Source of the DNA: Aeromicrobium massiliense JC14
GTDB taxonomy: Bacteria; Actinomycetota; Actinomycetes; Propionibacteriales; Nocardioidaceae
NCBI RefSeq assembly: GCF_000312105.1
Contig: NZ_HE978637.1
Span: forward strand, 1,012,534-1,076,533
Direction: 5' to 3'
DNA: 64,000 nucleotides
The notes under the pieces are model-generated. The model was given only the letters and a program-made list of their open reading frames with translations, made no database searches and had not been told where the DNA came from. A program made the translations under genes and the position numbers. Positions 23,702-32,736 of this stretch are shown here, piece after piece (positions within the stretch are counted from its first letter, which is position 1; each line of letters starts with the position of its first letter).

Positions 23702-26700
23702 TGGTCGTCCTCGAGGTCGCCCTCGACCTCCAGGTAGACGCGCGCCATCTCGGCCATGACCTCGGGGTCGGGCTCGGCCCACAGCCCGCGGTCGGCCGCC
23801 TCGTTGAGCCGCTCGACGATGCCGCGCAGCGCCCACGGGTTGGACGTCCGCATGAACTCCTGGGTCTCGGCGTCGAGCACGTACTCCTTGGCCAGCGACT
23901 CGTACATCCAGTCGTGCACGACGCCGGCCGTGGCGTCGAAGCCGAACAGGTAGTCGACCGTCGCGGCCAGCTCGAACGCGCCCTTGTAGCCGTGGCGGCG
24001 CATCGCGCCGATCCAGCGCGGGTTGACCACGCGCGAGCGGAAGACGCGGTTCGTCTCCTCCTGCAGCGTGCGCGTGCGGACCGCGTCAGGCGAGGTGGAG
24101 TCGCCGACGTACGCCTTCGGGTCCTCGCCGGTCAGCGCGCGGACCGTCGCGACCATGCCGCCGTGGTACTGGAAGTAGTCGTCGGAGTCGGCGATGTCGT
24201 GCTCGCGGGTGTCGATGTTCTTGGTCGCCACCTTGATGCGCCGGTACGACGTCCGCATGTCGTCGGCGGCCGGCACGCCCGCGAGGTCGCGCCCGTAGGC
24301 GAAGCCGCCCCAGGCGGTGTAGACCTCGGCCAGGTCGGCGTCGTCGCGCCAGGTGCCCGACTCCATGACCTGCAGGATGCCGGCGCCGTACGAGCCCGGC
24401 GCCGAGCCGAAGATGCGGGTGCGCGCGCGGCGCTCGTCCCCGTGCTCGGCCAGGTCGGCCTGCGTGTGGGCCCGGACGAAGTTCCGGTCGGCCGGCTCGT
24501 CGAGCGCCGCCACGAGCTGCACCGCGTCGTCGAGCATCGCCACGACGTGCGGGAACGCGTCACGGAAGAAGCCCGAGATGCGCACCGTGACGTCGATGCG
24601 GGGACGGCCGAGCTCCTCCAGCGGGACGACCTCGAGGTCGCTCACGCGGCGCGAGGCCTCGTCCCAGACCGGCCGGACGCCGAGCAGCGCGAGCACCTCG
24701 GCGATGTCGTCGCCGCTCGTGCGCATCGCCGACGTGCCCCAGACCGACAGGCCCACCGACGCGGGGTACTCGCCGGTCTCCTCCAGGTAGCGCTCGAGCA
24801 GCGACTCGGCCATCGCCTGGCCGGTGCCCCAGGCGAGGCGCGACGGCACGGCCCGCGGGTCGACCGTGTAGAAGTTGCGGCCGGTCGGCAGCACGTTGAC
24901 CAGCCCGCGCAGCGGAGAGCCCGACGGCCCGGCCGGCACGTAGCCGCCGTCGAGCGCGTGGAGCACGGCGTCGAGCTCGTCGACGGTGCCGGCCAGGCGC
25001 GGCACGACCTCGGTGGCGGCGAACCGCAGCACGCGCTGGACCTCCGGGTCGTCGTGCAGCCCGGTCGCGGCCTCCGGGTCCCAGCCCGCGGCCTCCATGG
25101 CCTCCACGAGCGAGCGCGCCCGCTCCTCGACCGCGTCCACGGCCGAGGTCGCCTCGCCGCCCTTGAGGCCGAGCGCCGCACGCAGGCCCGGGACCGCTCC
25201 GGCCTCGCCGCCCCACACCTGCTGGGCGCGCAGGATCGCGAGCACCAGGTCGACGCGCACCGACCCCTCCGGCGCCTGCCCGAGCACGTGCAGGCCGTCG
25301 CGGATCTGCACGTCCTTGATCTCGCAGAGCCAGCCGTCGACGTGCATGATGAAGTCGTCGAACGCCTCGTCGTCCGGCTGGCTCTCCAGGCCCAGGTCGC
25401 GGTGCATCTCGGCCGAGCGCATGAGGGTCCAGATCTCGCCACGGATCGCCGGCAGCTTGGCCGGGTCCATCGCCGCGATGTTGCCGTACTCGTCGAGCAG
25501 CTGCTCCAGGCGCGCGATGTCGCCGTACGTCTCGGCCCGCGCCATCGGCGGGATGAGGTGGTCGACGATCACGGCGTGGGCGCGGCGCTTCGCCTGCGCC
25601 CCCTCGCCCGGGTCGTTGACGAGGAACGGGTAGATCAGCGGCAGGTCGGCGATCGCGGCGTCGGTCGCGCACGACGCCGACAGGGCCGCGTTCTTGCCCG
25701 GCAACCACTCCATCGAGCCGTGCTTGCCCAGGTGGACGACGGCGTGGGCGCCGAACCCGTGCCGCACCCAGCGGTAGGCGGCCAGGTAGTGGTGCGAGGG
25801 CGCCATGTCCGGGTCGTGGTAGATCGCGACCGGGTTCTCGCCGAAGCCGCGCGGCGGCTGGATGAGGATCACCACGTTGCCGGCCTGCAGCGTCGCCAGG
25901 ACGATCTCCCCGCGGTCGTTCACGAAGAGCGTGCCGGGGGCCGCGCCCCACGCCTCGACGATCTCGTCGCGCAGGTCCTGCGGCAGGTCGGCGGTCCAGG
26001 CCGCGTACTCCTCGGGCGTGATGCGCACGTGCGAGTCGGTGAGCTGGGCGTTGGTGAGCCACTCCTCGTCCTGGCCACCGGCCGCGATGAGCGTGTGGAT
26101 GAGCAGGTCACCCGCGGCGGTGTCGTCGTCCATGGCCAGGATGCGCGTGACCTCGTTGTTCCCGCCGAGGTCGTACCCGGCGGCGGCCATGCGGCGCAGC
26201 ATGCGGACCGCGGAGACCGGGGTGTCCAGGCCGACGGCGTTGCCGACGCGGCTGTGCTTGGTCGGGTAGGCCGACAGCATGAGGGCGACACGGCGGTCGG
26301 CCGCCGGCACGTGCCGCAGCCGCGCGTGGTGCACCGCGATGCGGGCGACGCGGTCGCAGCGCTCGGCGTCGGCGACGTAGTGCGGCAGGCCGTCCTCGTC
26401 GACCTCCTTGAACGAGAACGGCGCGGTGATGATGCGGCCGTCGAACTCGGGGATGGCGATCTGGTTGGCCGAGTCGAGCGGCGTGACGCCGTCGTCGTTG
26501 GCCAGCCACTCCTCGCGGCTCGACGTCAGGCACAGCCCCTGCAGGATCGGGATGTCGAGCGCCGCCATGCGCGCGACGTCCCAGGCCGCGTCGTCGCCGC
26601 CGGCCGAGGCGCCCGCGGGGGTGGCGCCGCCGGCTGCCAGGACCGTCACGACGAGGGCGTCGAGCGACCCCAGCGCGTCGTAGAGGTCGTCCGGGGCGGA

Positions 26701-27297
26701 GCGCAGCGAGCTGGAGAAGACGGGCCGGCCGACCGCCTCGCCGGTCGCGTCGATCGCGTCGGCCAGCGCGTGGGCGAAGTCCTCGTTGCCGGCCGTGTGG
26801 TGCGCGCGGTAGAACAGCACGCCGACCTGCGGGAGCCCGGCCGCCGCGTCGGCGACCTCGGGCCGGTCGAGCCAGCCCCAGGCCGGCACGGTCAGCGGCG
26901 GCTCGAAGCCGTCGCCGGTCAGCAGCACGGTGTCGGAGCAGAACGCGTGCAGCTGACGGAGGTTCTCGGGGCCGCCCTCGACGAGGTAGCGGTGGGCCTC
27001 GGCCGCGACGCCGACCGGCACGGTCGACATCTCCATGAGCTCGGCGTTCGGCGTCAGCTCGCCGCCCAGCACGATCATCGGCTTGCCGGTCGCGCGGATG
27101 CGCTCGAAGCCGCCGCACAGGTCGTCCGGCGATCCCAGGAGCCGGCAGATCACCAGGTCGGACGCCTCGATGACCTCGGCCATCGACTGGTGGCCCTCGA
27201 CCTGGCGCGACGGGTTGGCCCAGACGTAGTCGGCACCGCTGGCGCGGGCCGAGAGCAGGTCGGTGTCCGAGGTGGACAGCAGGGCGATGCGGGTCAT
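23698..27297 (-). CDS. cobN: Cobaltochelatase subunit CobN
   Basis: 1199-residue large subunit of the ATP-dependent cobaltochelatase, which inserts Co2+ into hydrogenobyrinic acid a,c-diamide. Landmarks: IQPPRGFGENPVAIYHDPDMAPSHHYLAAYRW, HLGKHGSMEWLPGKNAALS, PFLVNDPGEGAQAKRRAHAVIVDHLIPPM and near the C-terminus YKGAFELAATVDYLFGFDATAGVV. Length is normal for the family. GAAGGAG lies 4 nt before the ATG. Overlaps the ferredoxin-like gene upstream (ATGA) and cobF downstream. No cobS/cobT genes occur; the ChlI/ChlD-like gene at 37.2 kb probably supplies the ATPase partner. Confidence 0.95.
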   Translation of the reverse strand: MTRIALLSTSDTDLLSARASGADYVWANPSRQVEGHQSMAEVIEASDLVICRLLGSPDDLCGGFERIRATGKPMIVLGGELTPNAELMEMSTVPVGVAAEAHRYLVEGGPENLRQLHAFCSDTVLLTGDGFEPPLTVPAWGWLDRPEVADAAAGLPQVGVLFYRAHHTAGNEDFAHALADAIDATGEAVGRPVFSSSLRSAPDDLYDALGSLDALVVTVLAAGGATPAGASAGGDDAAWDVARMAALDIPILQGLCLTSSREEWLANDDGVTPLDSANQIAIPEFDGRIITAPFSFKEVDEDGLPHYVADAERCDRVARIAVHHARLRHVPAADRRVALMLSAYPTKHSRVGNAVGLDTPVSAVRMLRRMAAAGYDLGGNNEVTRILAMDDDTAAGDLLIHTLIAAGGQDEEWLTNAQLTDSHVRITPEEYAAWTADLPQDLRDEIVEAWGAAPGTLFVNDRGEIVLATLQAGNVVILIQPPRGFGENPVAIYHDPDMAPSHHYLAAYRWVRHGFGAHAVVHLGKHGSMEWLPGKNAALSASCATDAAIADLPLIYPFLVNDPGEGAQAKRRAHAVIVDHLIPPMARAETYGDIARLEQLLDEYGNIAAMDPAKLPAIRGEIWTLMRSAEMHRDLGLESQPDDEAFDDFIMHVDGWLCEIKDVQIRDGLHVLGQAPEGSVRVDLVLAILRAQQVWGGEAGAVPGLRAALGLKGGEATSAVDAVEERARSLVEAMEAAGWDPEAATGLHDDPEVQRVLRFAATEVVPRLAGTVDELDAVLHALDGGYVPAGPSGSPLRGLVNVLPTGRNFYTVDPRAVPSRLAWGTGQAMAESLLERYLEETGEYPASVGLSVWGTSAMRTSGDDIAEVLALLGVRPVWDEASRRVSDLEVVPLEELGRPRIDVTVRISGFFRDAFPHVVAMLDDAVQLVAALDEPADRNFVRAHTQADLAEHGDERRARTRIFGSAPGSYGAGILQVMESGTWRDDADLAEVYTAWGGFAYGRDLAGVPAADDMRTSYRRIKVATKNIDTREHDIADSDDYFQYHGGMVATVRALTGEDPKAYVGDSTSPDAVRTRTLQEETNRVFRSRVVNPRWIGAMRRHGYKGAFELAATVDYLFGFDATAGVVHDWMYESLAKEYVLDAETQEFMRTSNPWALRGIVERLNEAADRGLWAEPDPEVMAEMARVYLEVEGDLEDDQ

Positions 27298-27962
27298 GCT
27301 TCTCCTTCGATGGAGGCGGTCTCGGTCTCGAGGCGCAGGTCGGCCAGCGGCCGTCCGGCGACGAGGTGCTCGCGGACGAGCCGGTCGGTGTCGTCGGGGG
27401 TCAGGGGCCCGTACCAGGCGCCGTCGGGGTGGACGACGGCCACGGGCCCGTGGTTGCACGGGAACAGGCAGCCGGTCTGGGCCATGAGGACGTCGTCGTC
27501 GGTCAGGCCCTGCTCGACGAGCGCCCCGACCAGCGAGCGGTACGTCGCGTCCGAGCCCCGGGCGCTGCAGCGCGGTCCGCGGCACAGCAGCAGGTGGTGG
27601 CGGTGGGCGGGCGGGCGCTCCCACGCCGTGGACGACAGCGCCGCCTCGCGGCCCGTGATCGTCCGCGCGCCGAAGTGGATCGTCGGCGGGTCGACCTGCT
27701 GGCGGTGCCAGTGCCCCGCGACCCGGCCGACCCAGGAACGGGCGTAGGTGAGGTCGTCGGTGCTGACCGGCTCCAGCCGCACGGCCGCGACGTCGTCGGC
27801 GTGCAGCTCGTCGAGCAGGCGGGTGAGGCTCGGCTCCCCGCCCTGCAGGAAGGCCAGGCGCGCACCCGCGGCCTCGGCGGCCCGGGCCAGCACGCCGACC
27901 CGCGCGGCGTCCGGCAGCGCCGTCGCCACGTGCACGAGGACGGTCTCGTCCTGCTCGCTCAC
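27294..27962 (-). CDS. (2Fe-2S) ferredoxin-domain protein of the cobalamin operon
   Basis: 222-residue protein with two parts. The first 85 residues (VLVHVATALPDAARVGVLARAAEAAG...RSWVGRVAGHW) resemble half of a CbiX/sirohydrochlorin-chelatase-like fold, without a clear metal-binding His. The C-terminal 100 residues form a thioredoxin-like [2Fe-2S] domain with Cys at 127, 132, 165 and 169 (CX4C and CX3C in GCLFPCN). It lies between the ABC ATPase gene and cobN with 4-bp overlaps on both sides. An electron-transfer role for cobalt reduction before adenosylation, or a metal-handling role for CobN, is inferred. No experimentally named orthologue is known to me. Confidence 0.7.
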   Translation of the reverse strand: MSEQDETVLVHVATALPDAARVGVLARAAEAAGARLAFLQGGEPSLTRLLDELHADDVAAVRLEPVSTDDLTYARSWVGRVAGHWHRQQVDPPTIHFGARTITGREAALSSTAWERPPAHRHHLLLCRGPRCSARGSDATYRSLVGALVEQGLTDDDVLMAQTGCLFPCNHGPVAVVHPDGAWYGPLTPDDTDRLVREHLVAGRPLADLRLETETASIEGEA

Positions 27963-28720
27963 GGGTGCCACACCACCGTCAGGCGCTCGGCGACGGCGTG
28001 CCGCTCGACCTCGGCGCGGACGCCGTAGACCCGCTCGACAAGCGGGCTGCTCAGCACCTCGGCGACGGGGCCGGACGCGACCACGCGTCCGCCGGCGAGC
28101 ACCACGAGCCGGTCGCAGTAGGCGGCGGCGAGGTCGAGGTCGTGCAAGGCCGCGACGGTCGTGACACCGAGCCGCCGGACGGTGCGCAGCAGGTCGATCT
28201 GGTGGCCGAGGTCGAGGTGGTTGGTGGGCTCGTCGAGCATCAGCACGGACGGCTGCTGGGCCAGCGACCGGGCGAGCTGGACGCGCTGCCGCTCCCCGCC
28301 CGACAGCGTCTGCCAGCGCCGGTCGGCGAGGTGGGCGACGTGCGCCGCGACCATCGCCTGCTCGACGACACCGGTGGCCGGGTCGGCCGATCCGGGCCAG
28401 CGGCCGCGGTGCGGGATGCGGCCGAGATCGACGACCTGGCGGGCGGTGAGGTCGAGCGACGTGGTCGCCTGCTGCTCCAGCAGGGCGACGAGCCGGGCGC
28501 GCTCGCGCGTGGGGACGTCCGAGGCCTCCCGCTCCCCCAGCCGCACGTGGCCGGAGGTCGGCCGGGCCAGGCCGGCGAGCAGCGTCAGCAGGCTGGTCTT
28601 GCCCGAGCCGTTGGGCCCGATGAGTCCCGTGACCGAGCCGGCCGGGACGGACGCGGTGACGCGGTCGAGCACGCGGGCGCCGCGGCGGACCCACGAGACG
28701 TCCTGCACCTCGAGCCTCAT
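27959..28720 (-). CDS. ABC transporter ATPase, BtuD/FecE type
   Basis: 253-residue ATPase with Walker A GPNGSGKTS (about 35-43), Q-loop region LLEQQATTSLDL, signature LSGGERQR, Walker B VLMLDEPTNHLDL and the H-loop in ALHDLDLA. This is the siderophore/B12 importer class. It pairs with the FecCD permease gene immediately upstream (ATGA-type overlap) and with the binding protein beyond it. The riboswitch upstream of the operon points to cobalamin, a corrinoid or a cobalt complex as substrate. Confidence 0.88.
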   Translation of the reverse strand: MRLEVQDVSWVRRGARVLDRVTASVPAGSVTGLIGPNGSGKTSLLTLLAGLARPTSGHVRLGEREASDVPTRERARLVALLEQQATTSLDLTARQVVDLGRIPHRGRWPGSADPATGVVEQAMVAAHVAHLADRRWQTLSGGERQRVQLARSLAQQPSVLMLDEPTNHLDLGHQIDLLRTVRRLGVTTVAALHDLDLAAAYCDRLVVLAGGRVVASGPVAEVLSSPLVERVYGVRAEVERHAVAERLTVVWHP

Positions 28721-29778
28721 GCGCTCCTCCCCTCGCGGCGAAGCAGCCAGGCGAACACGGGGGCGCCGACGGCGGCGGTGACGACGCCGACCGGCACCTC
28801 CTGCTCGGGGACGACGGTGCGCGCCAGGGTGTCGGCCAGGACGAGCAGCAGCGCACCGGCCAGGGCACTGAGCGGCAGCAGGCGGCGGTGCAGCGGCCCG
28901 CAGGCGAGCCGGACGAGGTGGGGCACGACGAGGCCGACGAAGCCGATCGCGCCGGTGAACGAGACGAGACCGGCCGTGACGAGGGCGGTGGCGACCATGA
29001 GCGTCCACCGCGTCGCCTGGACGCTCACGCCGAGCGAGCCGGCCGAGACCTCGCCGAACGCGAACGCGTCCAGCGCCGACGTGTAGGCCATGACGAGCGC
29101 GAAGGTCAGCAGCACCAGCACGACGAGCGTGACGGCGCCGCTCCAGCGCACCCCGGCCAGCGACCCGAGCGTCCAGCTGAGCACGCGCCGCGCGGCATCA
29201 CGGTCGCCGCTGAGCAGCACGACGAACGACGTGTAGGCCGCGCACACCTGACCGATCGCGACGCCGGCCAGCACGACCCGGGTGGGCGGCAGGGCGCCGG
29301 TTCGCCCGGCGGCGAGGACCAGCACGAGCGCGAGCGCGGCGAGCGCGCCCGCGAAGGCACCGACCCCCACGAGGGCCGTGCCCACGAGGCCGGCGAACGA
29401 GACCCCCAGCACGATGACGCTGACCGCGCCGACGGCCGCGCCGTTGGAGATGCCGAGGAGGTACGGGTCGGCCAGGTCGTTGCGCGTGAGCGACTGCAGC
29501 ACCGCGCCGCACAGCGCGAGACCGGCGCCGGTGGCCGCGGCGCCCAGCACCCGGGGCAGCCGCAGCTCCCACACGATGCGGTCGTCGAGCACCGACACGT
29601 CCAGGCCGCCGGCCCCGAGCCGCCGGGCGACGACCTCCAGGACAGTGCCGGCCGGCAGGTGCACCGAGCCGACCATGAGCGCGAGCGTCATCGCCACGAC
29701 CAGCAGGGCCGCCATGACGACGACCCCGCCGGCGTACCGGACGCGCCACGGCGCGCGACGCTCCCTGCGCTGCAGCAT
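28717..29778 (-). CDS. FecCD/BtuC family ABC transporter permease
   Basis: 353-residue permease with about ten helices. Family landmarks: WELRLPRVLGAAATGAGLALCGAVLQSLTRNDLADPYLLGISNGAAVGA, VLAGVAIG, GEVSAGSLGV and GFVGLVVPHLVRL, the segment that contacts the ATPase. The ATG shares one base with the stop of the binding-protein gene (TGATG). Second gene of the riboswitch-controlled operon; it should form the BtuC2D2-like channel with the next gene product. Confidence 0.9.
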   Translation of the reverse strand: MLQRRERRAPWRVRYAGGVVVMAALLVVAMTLALMVGSVHLPAGTVLEVVARRLGAGGLDVSVLDDRIVWELRLPRVLGAAATGAGLALCGAVLQSLTRNDLADPYLLGISNGAAVGAVSVIVLGVSFAGLVGTALVGVGAFAGALAALALVLVLAAGRTGALPPTRVVLAGVAIGQVCAAYTSFVVLLSGDRDAARRVLSWTLGSLAGVRWSGAVTLVVLVLLTFALVMAYTSALDAFAFGEVSAGSLGVSVQATRWTLMVATALVTAGLVSFTGAIGFVGLVVPHLVRLACGPLHRRLLPLSALAGALLLVLADTLARTVVPEQEVPVGVVTAAVGAPVFAWLLRREGRSA

Positions 29779-30764
29779 CAGGACCCGGCGAGCTCTCGCA
29801 GCTGGTCGGACACCTTCTGCGCGCCGTCGACGAGCCGCACGCCGGGCGTGGACTCGGAGTACGCGACGGTCACGATGCGGTCCTCGCGGACGGCGCGGAG
29901 CTTGCGCAGCACCGGGTCACGGCGCAGGTGCGCGCGCTTCTCGGCCGCGGTCGACCACGAGGCGTCGGCGAGCACGATGACGTCCGGGTCGGCCTTGACG
30001 ACCTGCTCCCACGAGACCTCGGCCCACCCGCCGTCGAGCCCGGCGAAGACGTTGGTGGCCCCGACGGCGTCCAGCACGACCTGGGGCCCGCCCTCCCCGG
30101 CGCCGGCGTACGCGGTCTTGTCGCCCGAGTCGTACCAGAACACGTCCAGGCCGCGCCCGGCCGCGGTCTCGGCCAGCTCGTCGACGACGGCCTGCTGCTC
30201 GGCCTCGACCTCGTCGGCCCGCTCGGGGACGCCGAACGCGGTCGCCACGGCGTGCACCTCGTCCCACACCGACGCGAAGCCGACCTCGGCCTTGTCGCCG
30301 GCGTCGGGGCAGCCGAACGGCGACAGGTACGTGCCGACGCCGAGCTCGGCGAGCTCGGCCTGCCTGCCGGCCGCGTCGGCCTCGAACGCGCTGGCGTAGG
30401 AGCCGTAGACGAAGTCGGGCTCCTCGGCCAGCACGGTCTCGTGGGAGGGATACTCGGCGGCGAGCACGTCGACGCTGTCGTACGCCTTCGCGAAGCGCGG
30501 CGCGACGGCGTCGTCGAGGTAGGCGGTGCCGGCGAGCCGGTCCTCCAGCCCGAGCGCGAGCGCGACCTCGGTGGCGCCCTGGTTCATGGTGATGGCCGCC
30601 TTCGGCGGCGCGTCGAGGGTGCTGGTGTGGCCGCAGCTGGTGACGTCGACCGGGAAGCCGGACGACGCCGGCTCGGCGTCGGCCGCGTCGGTGGGCGCGC
30701 CCGCGCAGGCGGACAGCAGCATGGCGGCCGCGAGGGCCAGGGCCGGGAGAGCACGACGGGACAC
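29778..30764 (-). CDS. ABC transporter substrate-binding lipoprotein (BtuF-like)
   Basis: 328-residue lipoprotein with lipobox LLSAC (Cys at about residue 20) and a type III periplasmic-binding fold: AITMNQGATEVALALGLEDRLAGTAYLDDAV, then VLAEEPDFVYGSYASAF, and in the second lobe VLDAVGATNVFAGLDGGWAEVSWEQVVKADPDVIVLAD. This is the BtuF/FepB/FhuD type used for cobalamin and siderophores. First gene of the operon, directly behind a cobalamin riboswitch, which makes a corrinoid or cobalt chelate the most likely ligand. The GTG start has no strong ribosome-binding site. Confidence 0.85.
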   Translation of the reverse strand: MSRRALPALALAAAMLLSACAGAPTDAADAEPASSGFPVDVTSCGHTSTLDAPPKAAITMNQGATEVALALGLEDRLAGTAYLDDAVAPRFAKAYDSVDVLAAEYPSHETVLAEEPDFVYGSYASAFEADAAGRQAELAELGVGTYLSPFGCPDAGDKAEVGFASVWDEVHAVATAFGVPERADEVEAEQQAVVDELAETAAGRGLDVFWYDSGDKTAYAGAGEGGPQVVLDAVGATNVFAGLDGGWAEVSWEQVVKADPDVIVLADASWSTAAEKRAHLRRDPVLRKLRAVREDRIVTVAYSESTPGVRLVDGAQKVSDQLRELAGS

Positions 30765-30815
30765 GAGGGTCGCTTTCGTCCGGAGGCCTGTGCGCGAGGC
30801 CTGGTTGGCGGGTGA

Positions 30816-30833
30816 CGCAGACGGGTGTCTGCG
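30816..30833 (-). terminator. Hairpin in expression platform of cobalamin riboswitch 1
   Basis: CGCAGAC-GGGT-GTCTGCG is a perfect 7-bp stem just 3' of the aptamer on the minus strand and about 50 nt before the binding-protein start codon. It is probably part of the switch output; there is no T-tract, so control may be translational or Rho-linked. Confidence 0.5.
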
Positions 30834-30997
30834 GCCAGCAGGTCTTCGGACTCGGGATCATCCGGACGGAGCGCCTTCCCGGACTCTCGTCCAGTGGCTT
30901 CGTTGCTCCGCCCGTCACCCTCACCGCTGCGCGTCAGTCCCGGACTCTCACCGGGTTCCCTGGCTCATCGCTGAGTTTGACTGGCAGGAGGAACCTA
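30833..30997 (-). promoter_or_regulatory. Cobalamin riboswitch 1 (ABC importer-cobN-cobF operon)
   Basis: On the minus strand the aptamer shows GGGAACCCGGTGAGAGTCCG followed by the CGCAGCGGTGA core and, near the 3' end, GAGTCCGAAGACCTGCTGG, all conserved cobalamin riboswitch blocks. It precedes six overlapping genes ending in cobF. The rest of this 431-bp gap (31,000-31,195) holds no gene I can support, only a short open frame on the minus strand without a start. Confidence 0.9.
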
Positions 30998-31195
30998 GCA
31001 GGCGCGACCGCCCCGCGGGAACCTCGTCGGAACCTCGTCAGCCCGGCAGCGGTCCGCCCGGCTCCGCCATCGCCAGGAGCACGGTGCGCGCGTGGGCGAG
31101 CCGCTCGGGGCTCAGCGTCGGGTCCCACGGAGCGGCCCCGGCGAGCCCCTCGGCCGCGGCACGACTGAGCGGCCGGGCCCTGGCACGATGACCGC

Positions 31196-32074
31196 GTGAC
31201 CGAACGGACCCGCCGCGACCTGTGCCCCGGCCTCCTGCGCCCTTGGATCGCCGACGACGGCGCCCTGGTGCGCGTCCGCGTGCCGGGCGGGATGCTGCCG
31301 ACGCCGGCGCTCGCGGGGCTGCTCGAGGTCGCCGACGCGCACGGCGACGGGGCGGTGCACCTCACCAGCCGGGCCAACCTGCAGGTGCGCGGCATCCCGC
31401 ACGACGACGGCTGCCTGTCCGACGCCGTCGTGGACGCGGTGATGGCCACCGGGCTCATGCCGTCCGTCTCGCACGAGCGGGTCCGTAACGTCATGGCCTC
31501 GCCGCTCACCGGCCGGGCCGGTGGGCGCGCCGACCTGCGCCCCGTCGTGCGCGAGCTGGACGCCCTGGTGTGCGCCGACCCCACGCTCGCCGCGCTGGCC
31601 GGGCGCTTCCTGTTCGTGCTCGACGACGGCCGCGGCGACGTGGCCGGCCGTGACCTCGACCTCGGGCTCGTCGCGCTGTCCGCCGACGTCGTCCAGCTGC
31701 GGGCCGGGGCGTCGGCGTGGGGCCGGGTCGTCCCGGTCGCGGACGCCGCGACGGCGCTCGCGTCCCTCGCCGTCCGGTTCGTGCGGGCGGCCGGCGCGCA
31801 GCCGACGTCCCCGTGGCACGTCGACGAGCTCCCGGGCGCCGGCACGGCGGTGCTGGACGAGGTCGACGAGCGGCGACCGCAGACCCGGGTGGTGTCGGAC
31901 CCGCCGCCGCTTGGCAGGATCCCCCAGGACGACGGCCGGCTCGCGCTGCACCTGGCGGTGCCCGACGGCCGTCTCGACCGGCGCCTGCTCGACGAGGTCC
32001 TCGCGCTGGGCGCCCCGGACGTCGTCGTGACGCCGTGGCGCACCCTGATCGTCCCCGACCTGGAGAACGCATGA
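31196..32074 (+). CDS. cobG: Truncated precorrin-3B synthase CobG (lacks siroheme/Fe-S domain)
   Basis: 292-residue protein clearly related to CobG: CPGLLRPWIADDGALVRVRVPGG, HLTSRANLQVRG, SHERVRNVMASPLTGRAGG, RFLFVLDDGRGD and finally VVVTPWRTLIVPDL. CobG normally continues with a C-terminal sulfite-reductase-like part whose cysteines bind the 4Fe-4S cluster and siroheme. Here the protein stops straight after the VVTPWR segment, and its only cysteines are at 10, 73 and 126. The stop overlaps the cobH ATG, so the C-terminal domain is cleanly missing rather than shifted. A CACGAT box lies 6 nt before the GTG. Whether it still hydroxylates precorrin-3A is doubtful. Confidence 0.85.
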   Translation: MTERTRRDLCPGLLRPWIADDGALVRVRVPGGMLPTPALAGLLEVADAHGDGAVHLTSRANLQVRGIPHDDGCLSDAVVDAVMATGLMPSVSHERVRNVMASPLTGRAGGRADLRPVVRELDALVCADPTLAALAGRFLFVLDDGRGDVAGRDLDLGLVALSADVVQLRAGASAWGRVVPVADAATALASLAVRFVRAAGAQPTSPWHVDELPGAGTAVLDEVDERRPQTRVVSDPPPLGRIPQDDGRLALHLAVPDGRLDRRLLDEVLALGAPDVVVTPWRTLIVPDLENA

Positions 32075-32736
32075 CGACCGCCCCGCCGACCCGCCGCTAC
32101 GACTACGAGACCGACGGGGCGCAGATCTACGTCGACTCCTTCGCGACGATCCGCGCCGAGGCCGACCTGTCGCGCGTCCCGGCCGACGCCGAGAAGGTGG
32201 CGGTGCGGATGATCCACGCCTGCGGCCAGACCGACCTGACCCGCGACCTGGTGATCCACCCCGGGCTCGTCGCAGCGGCCCGCACCGCGCTGGAGGCCGG
32301 CGCCCCGATCATCACCGACGCGCACATGGTGGCCTCGGGCGTCACCCGCGCCCGGCTCCCCCGCGAGAACGACGTCGAGTGCTTCCTGCGCGACCCGCGC
32401 GTGCCGGACCTGGCCCGCGCGTGGTCGACCACCCGTTCGGCCGCCGCCGTGTCGCTGTGGGCCGATCGCATGGAGGGCGCCGTCGTGGCCTTCGGCAACG
32501 CCCCGACCGCGCTGTTCCACCTGCTCGAGATGCTCCGCGACGGCGCTCCGCGTCCGGCGGCGATCATCGGCACGCCGGTCGGCTTCATCGGCGCCGCCGA
32601 GTCCAAGCAGGCCCTGATCGACCTGGCCTCGGACGAGCCCGGCCTGGACGTGCCGTACCTCGTGGTCACCGGCCGCCGCGGCGGCTCGGCCATGGCCGCG
32701 TCCGCGCTCAACGCCCTCGCCCAGGAGCGCGAGTGA
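32071..32736 (+). CDS. cobH: Precorrin-8X methylmutase CobH
   Basis: 221-residue enzyme that moves the C-11 methyl group to C-12, forming hydrogenobyrinate. Motifs: VRMIHACGQTDLTRDLVIHPG (with the catalytic His), PIITDAHMVASGV, VVAFGNAPTALFHLLEM and PAAIIGTPVGFIGAAESKQAL. The ATG overlaps the cobG stop and the stop overlaps the GTG of the next gene, so cobG, cobH and cobIJ are translated as a unit. Length is standard. Confidence 0.95.
   Translation: MTTAPPTRRYDYETDGAQIYVDSFATIRAEADLSRVPADAEKVAVRMIHACGQTDLTRDLVIHPGLVAAARTALEAGAPIITDAHMVASGVTRARLPRENDVECFLRDPRVPDLARAWSTTRSAAAVSLWADRMEGAVVAFGNAPTALFHLLEMLRDGAPRPAAIIGTPVGFIGAAESKQALIDLASDEPGLDVPYLVVTGRRGGSAMAASALNALAQERE

Noticed and set aside
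23914..27747. 1277-residue plus-strand ORF opposite cobN
   Set aside because: It is the shadow frame of cobN; the His/Arg/Asp/Val-rich composition is an artefact of codon bias on the other strand.
31038..31190. Minus-strand open frame ending ...LAHARTVLLAMAEPGGPLPG
   Set aside because: It looks somewhat protein-like, but has no start codon or ribosome-binding site before it runs into the divergent cobG start. It may be a gene remnant; not strong enough to annotate.
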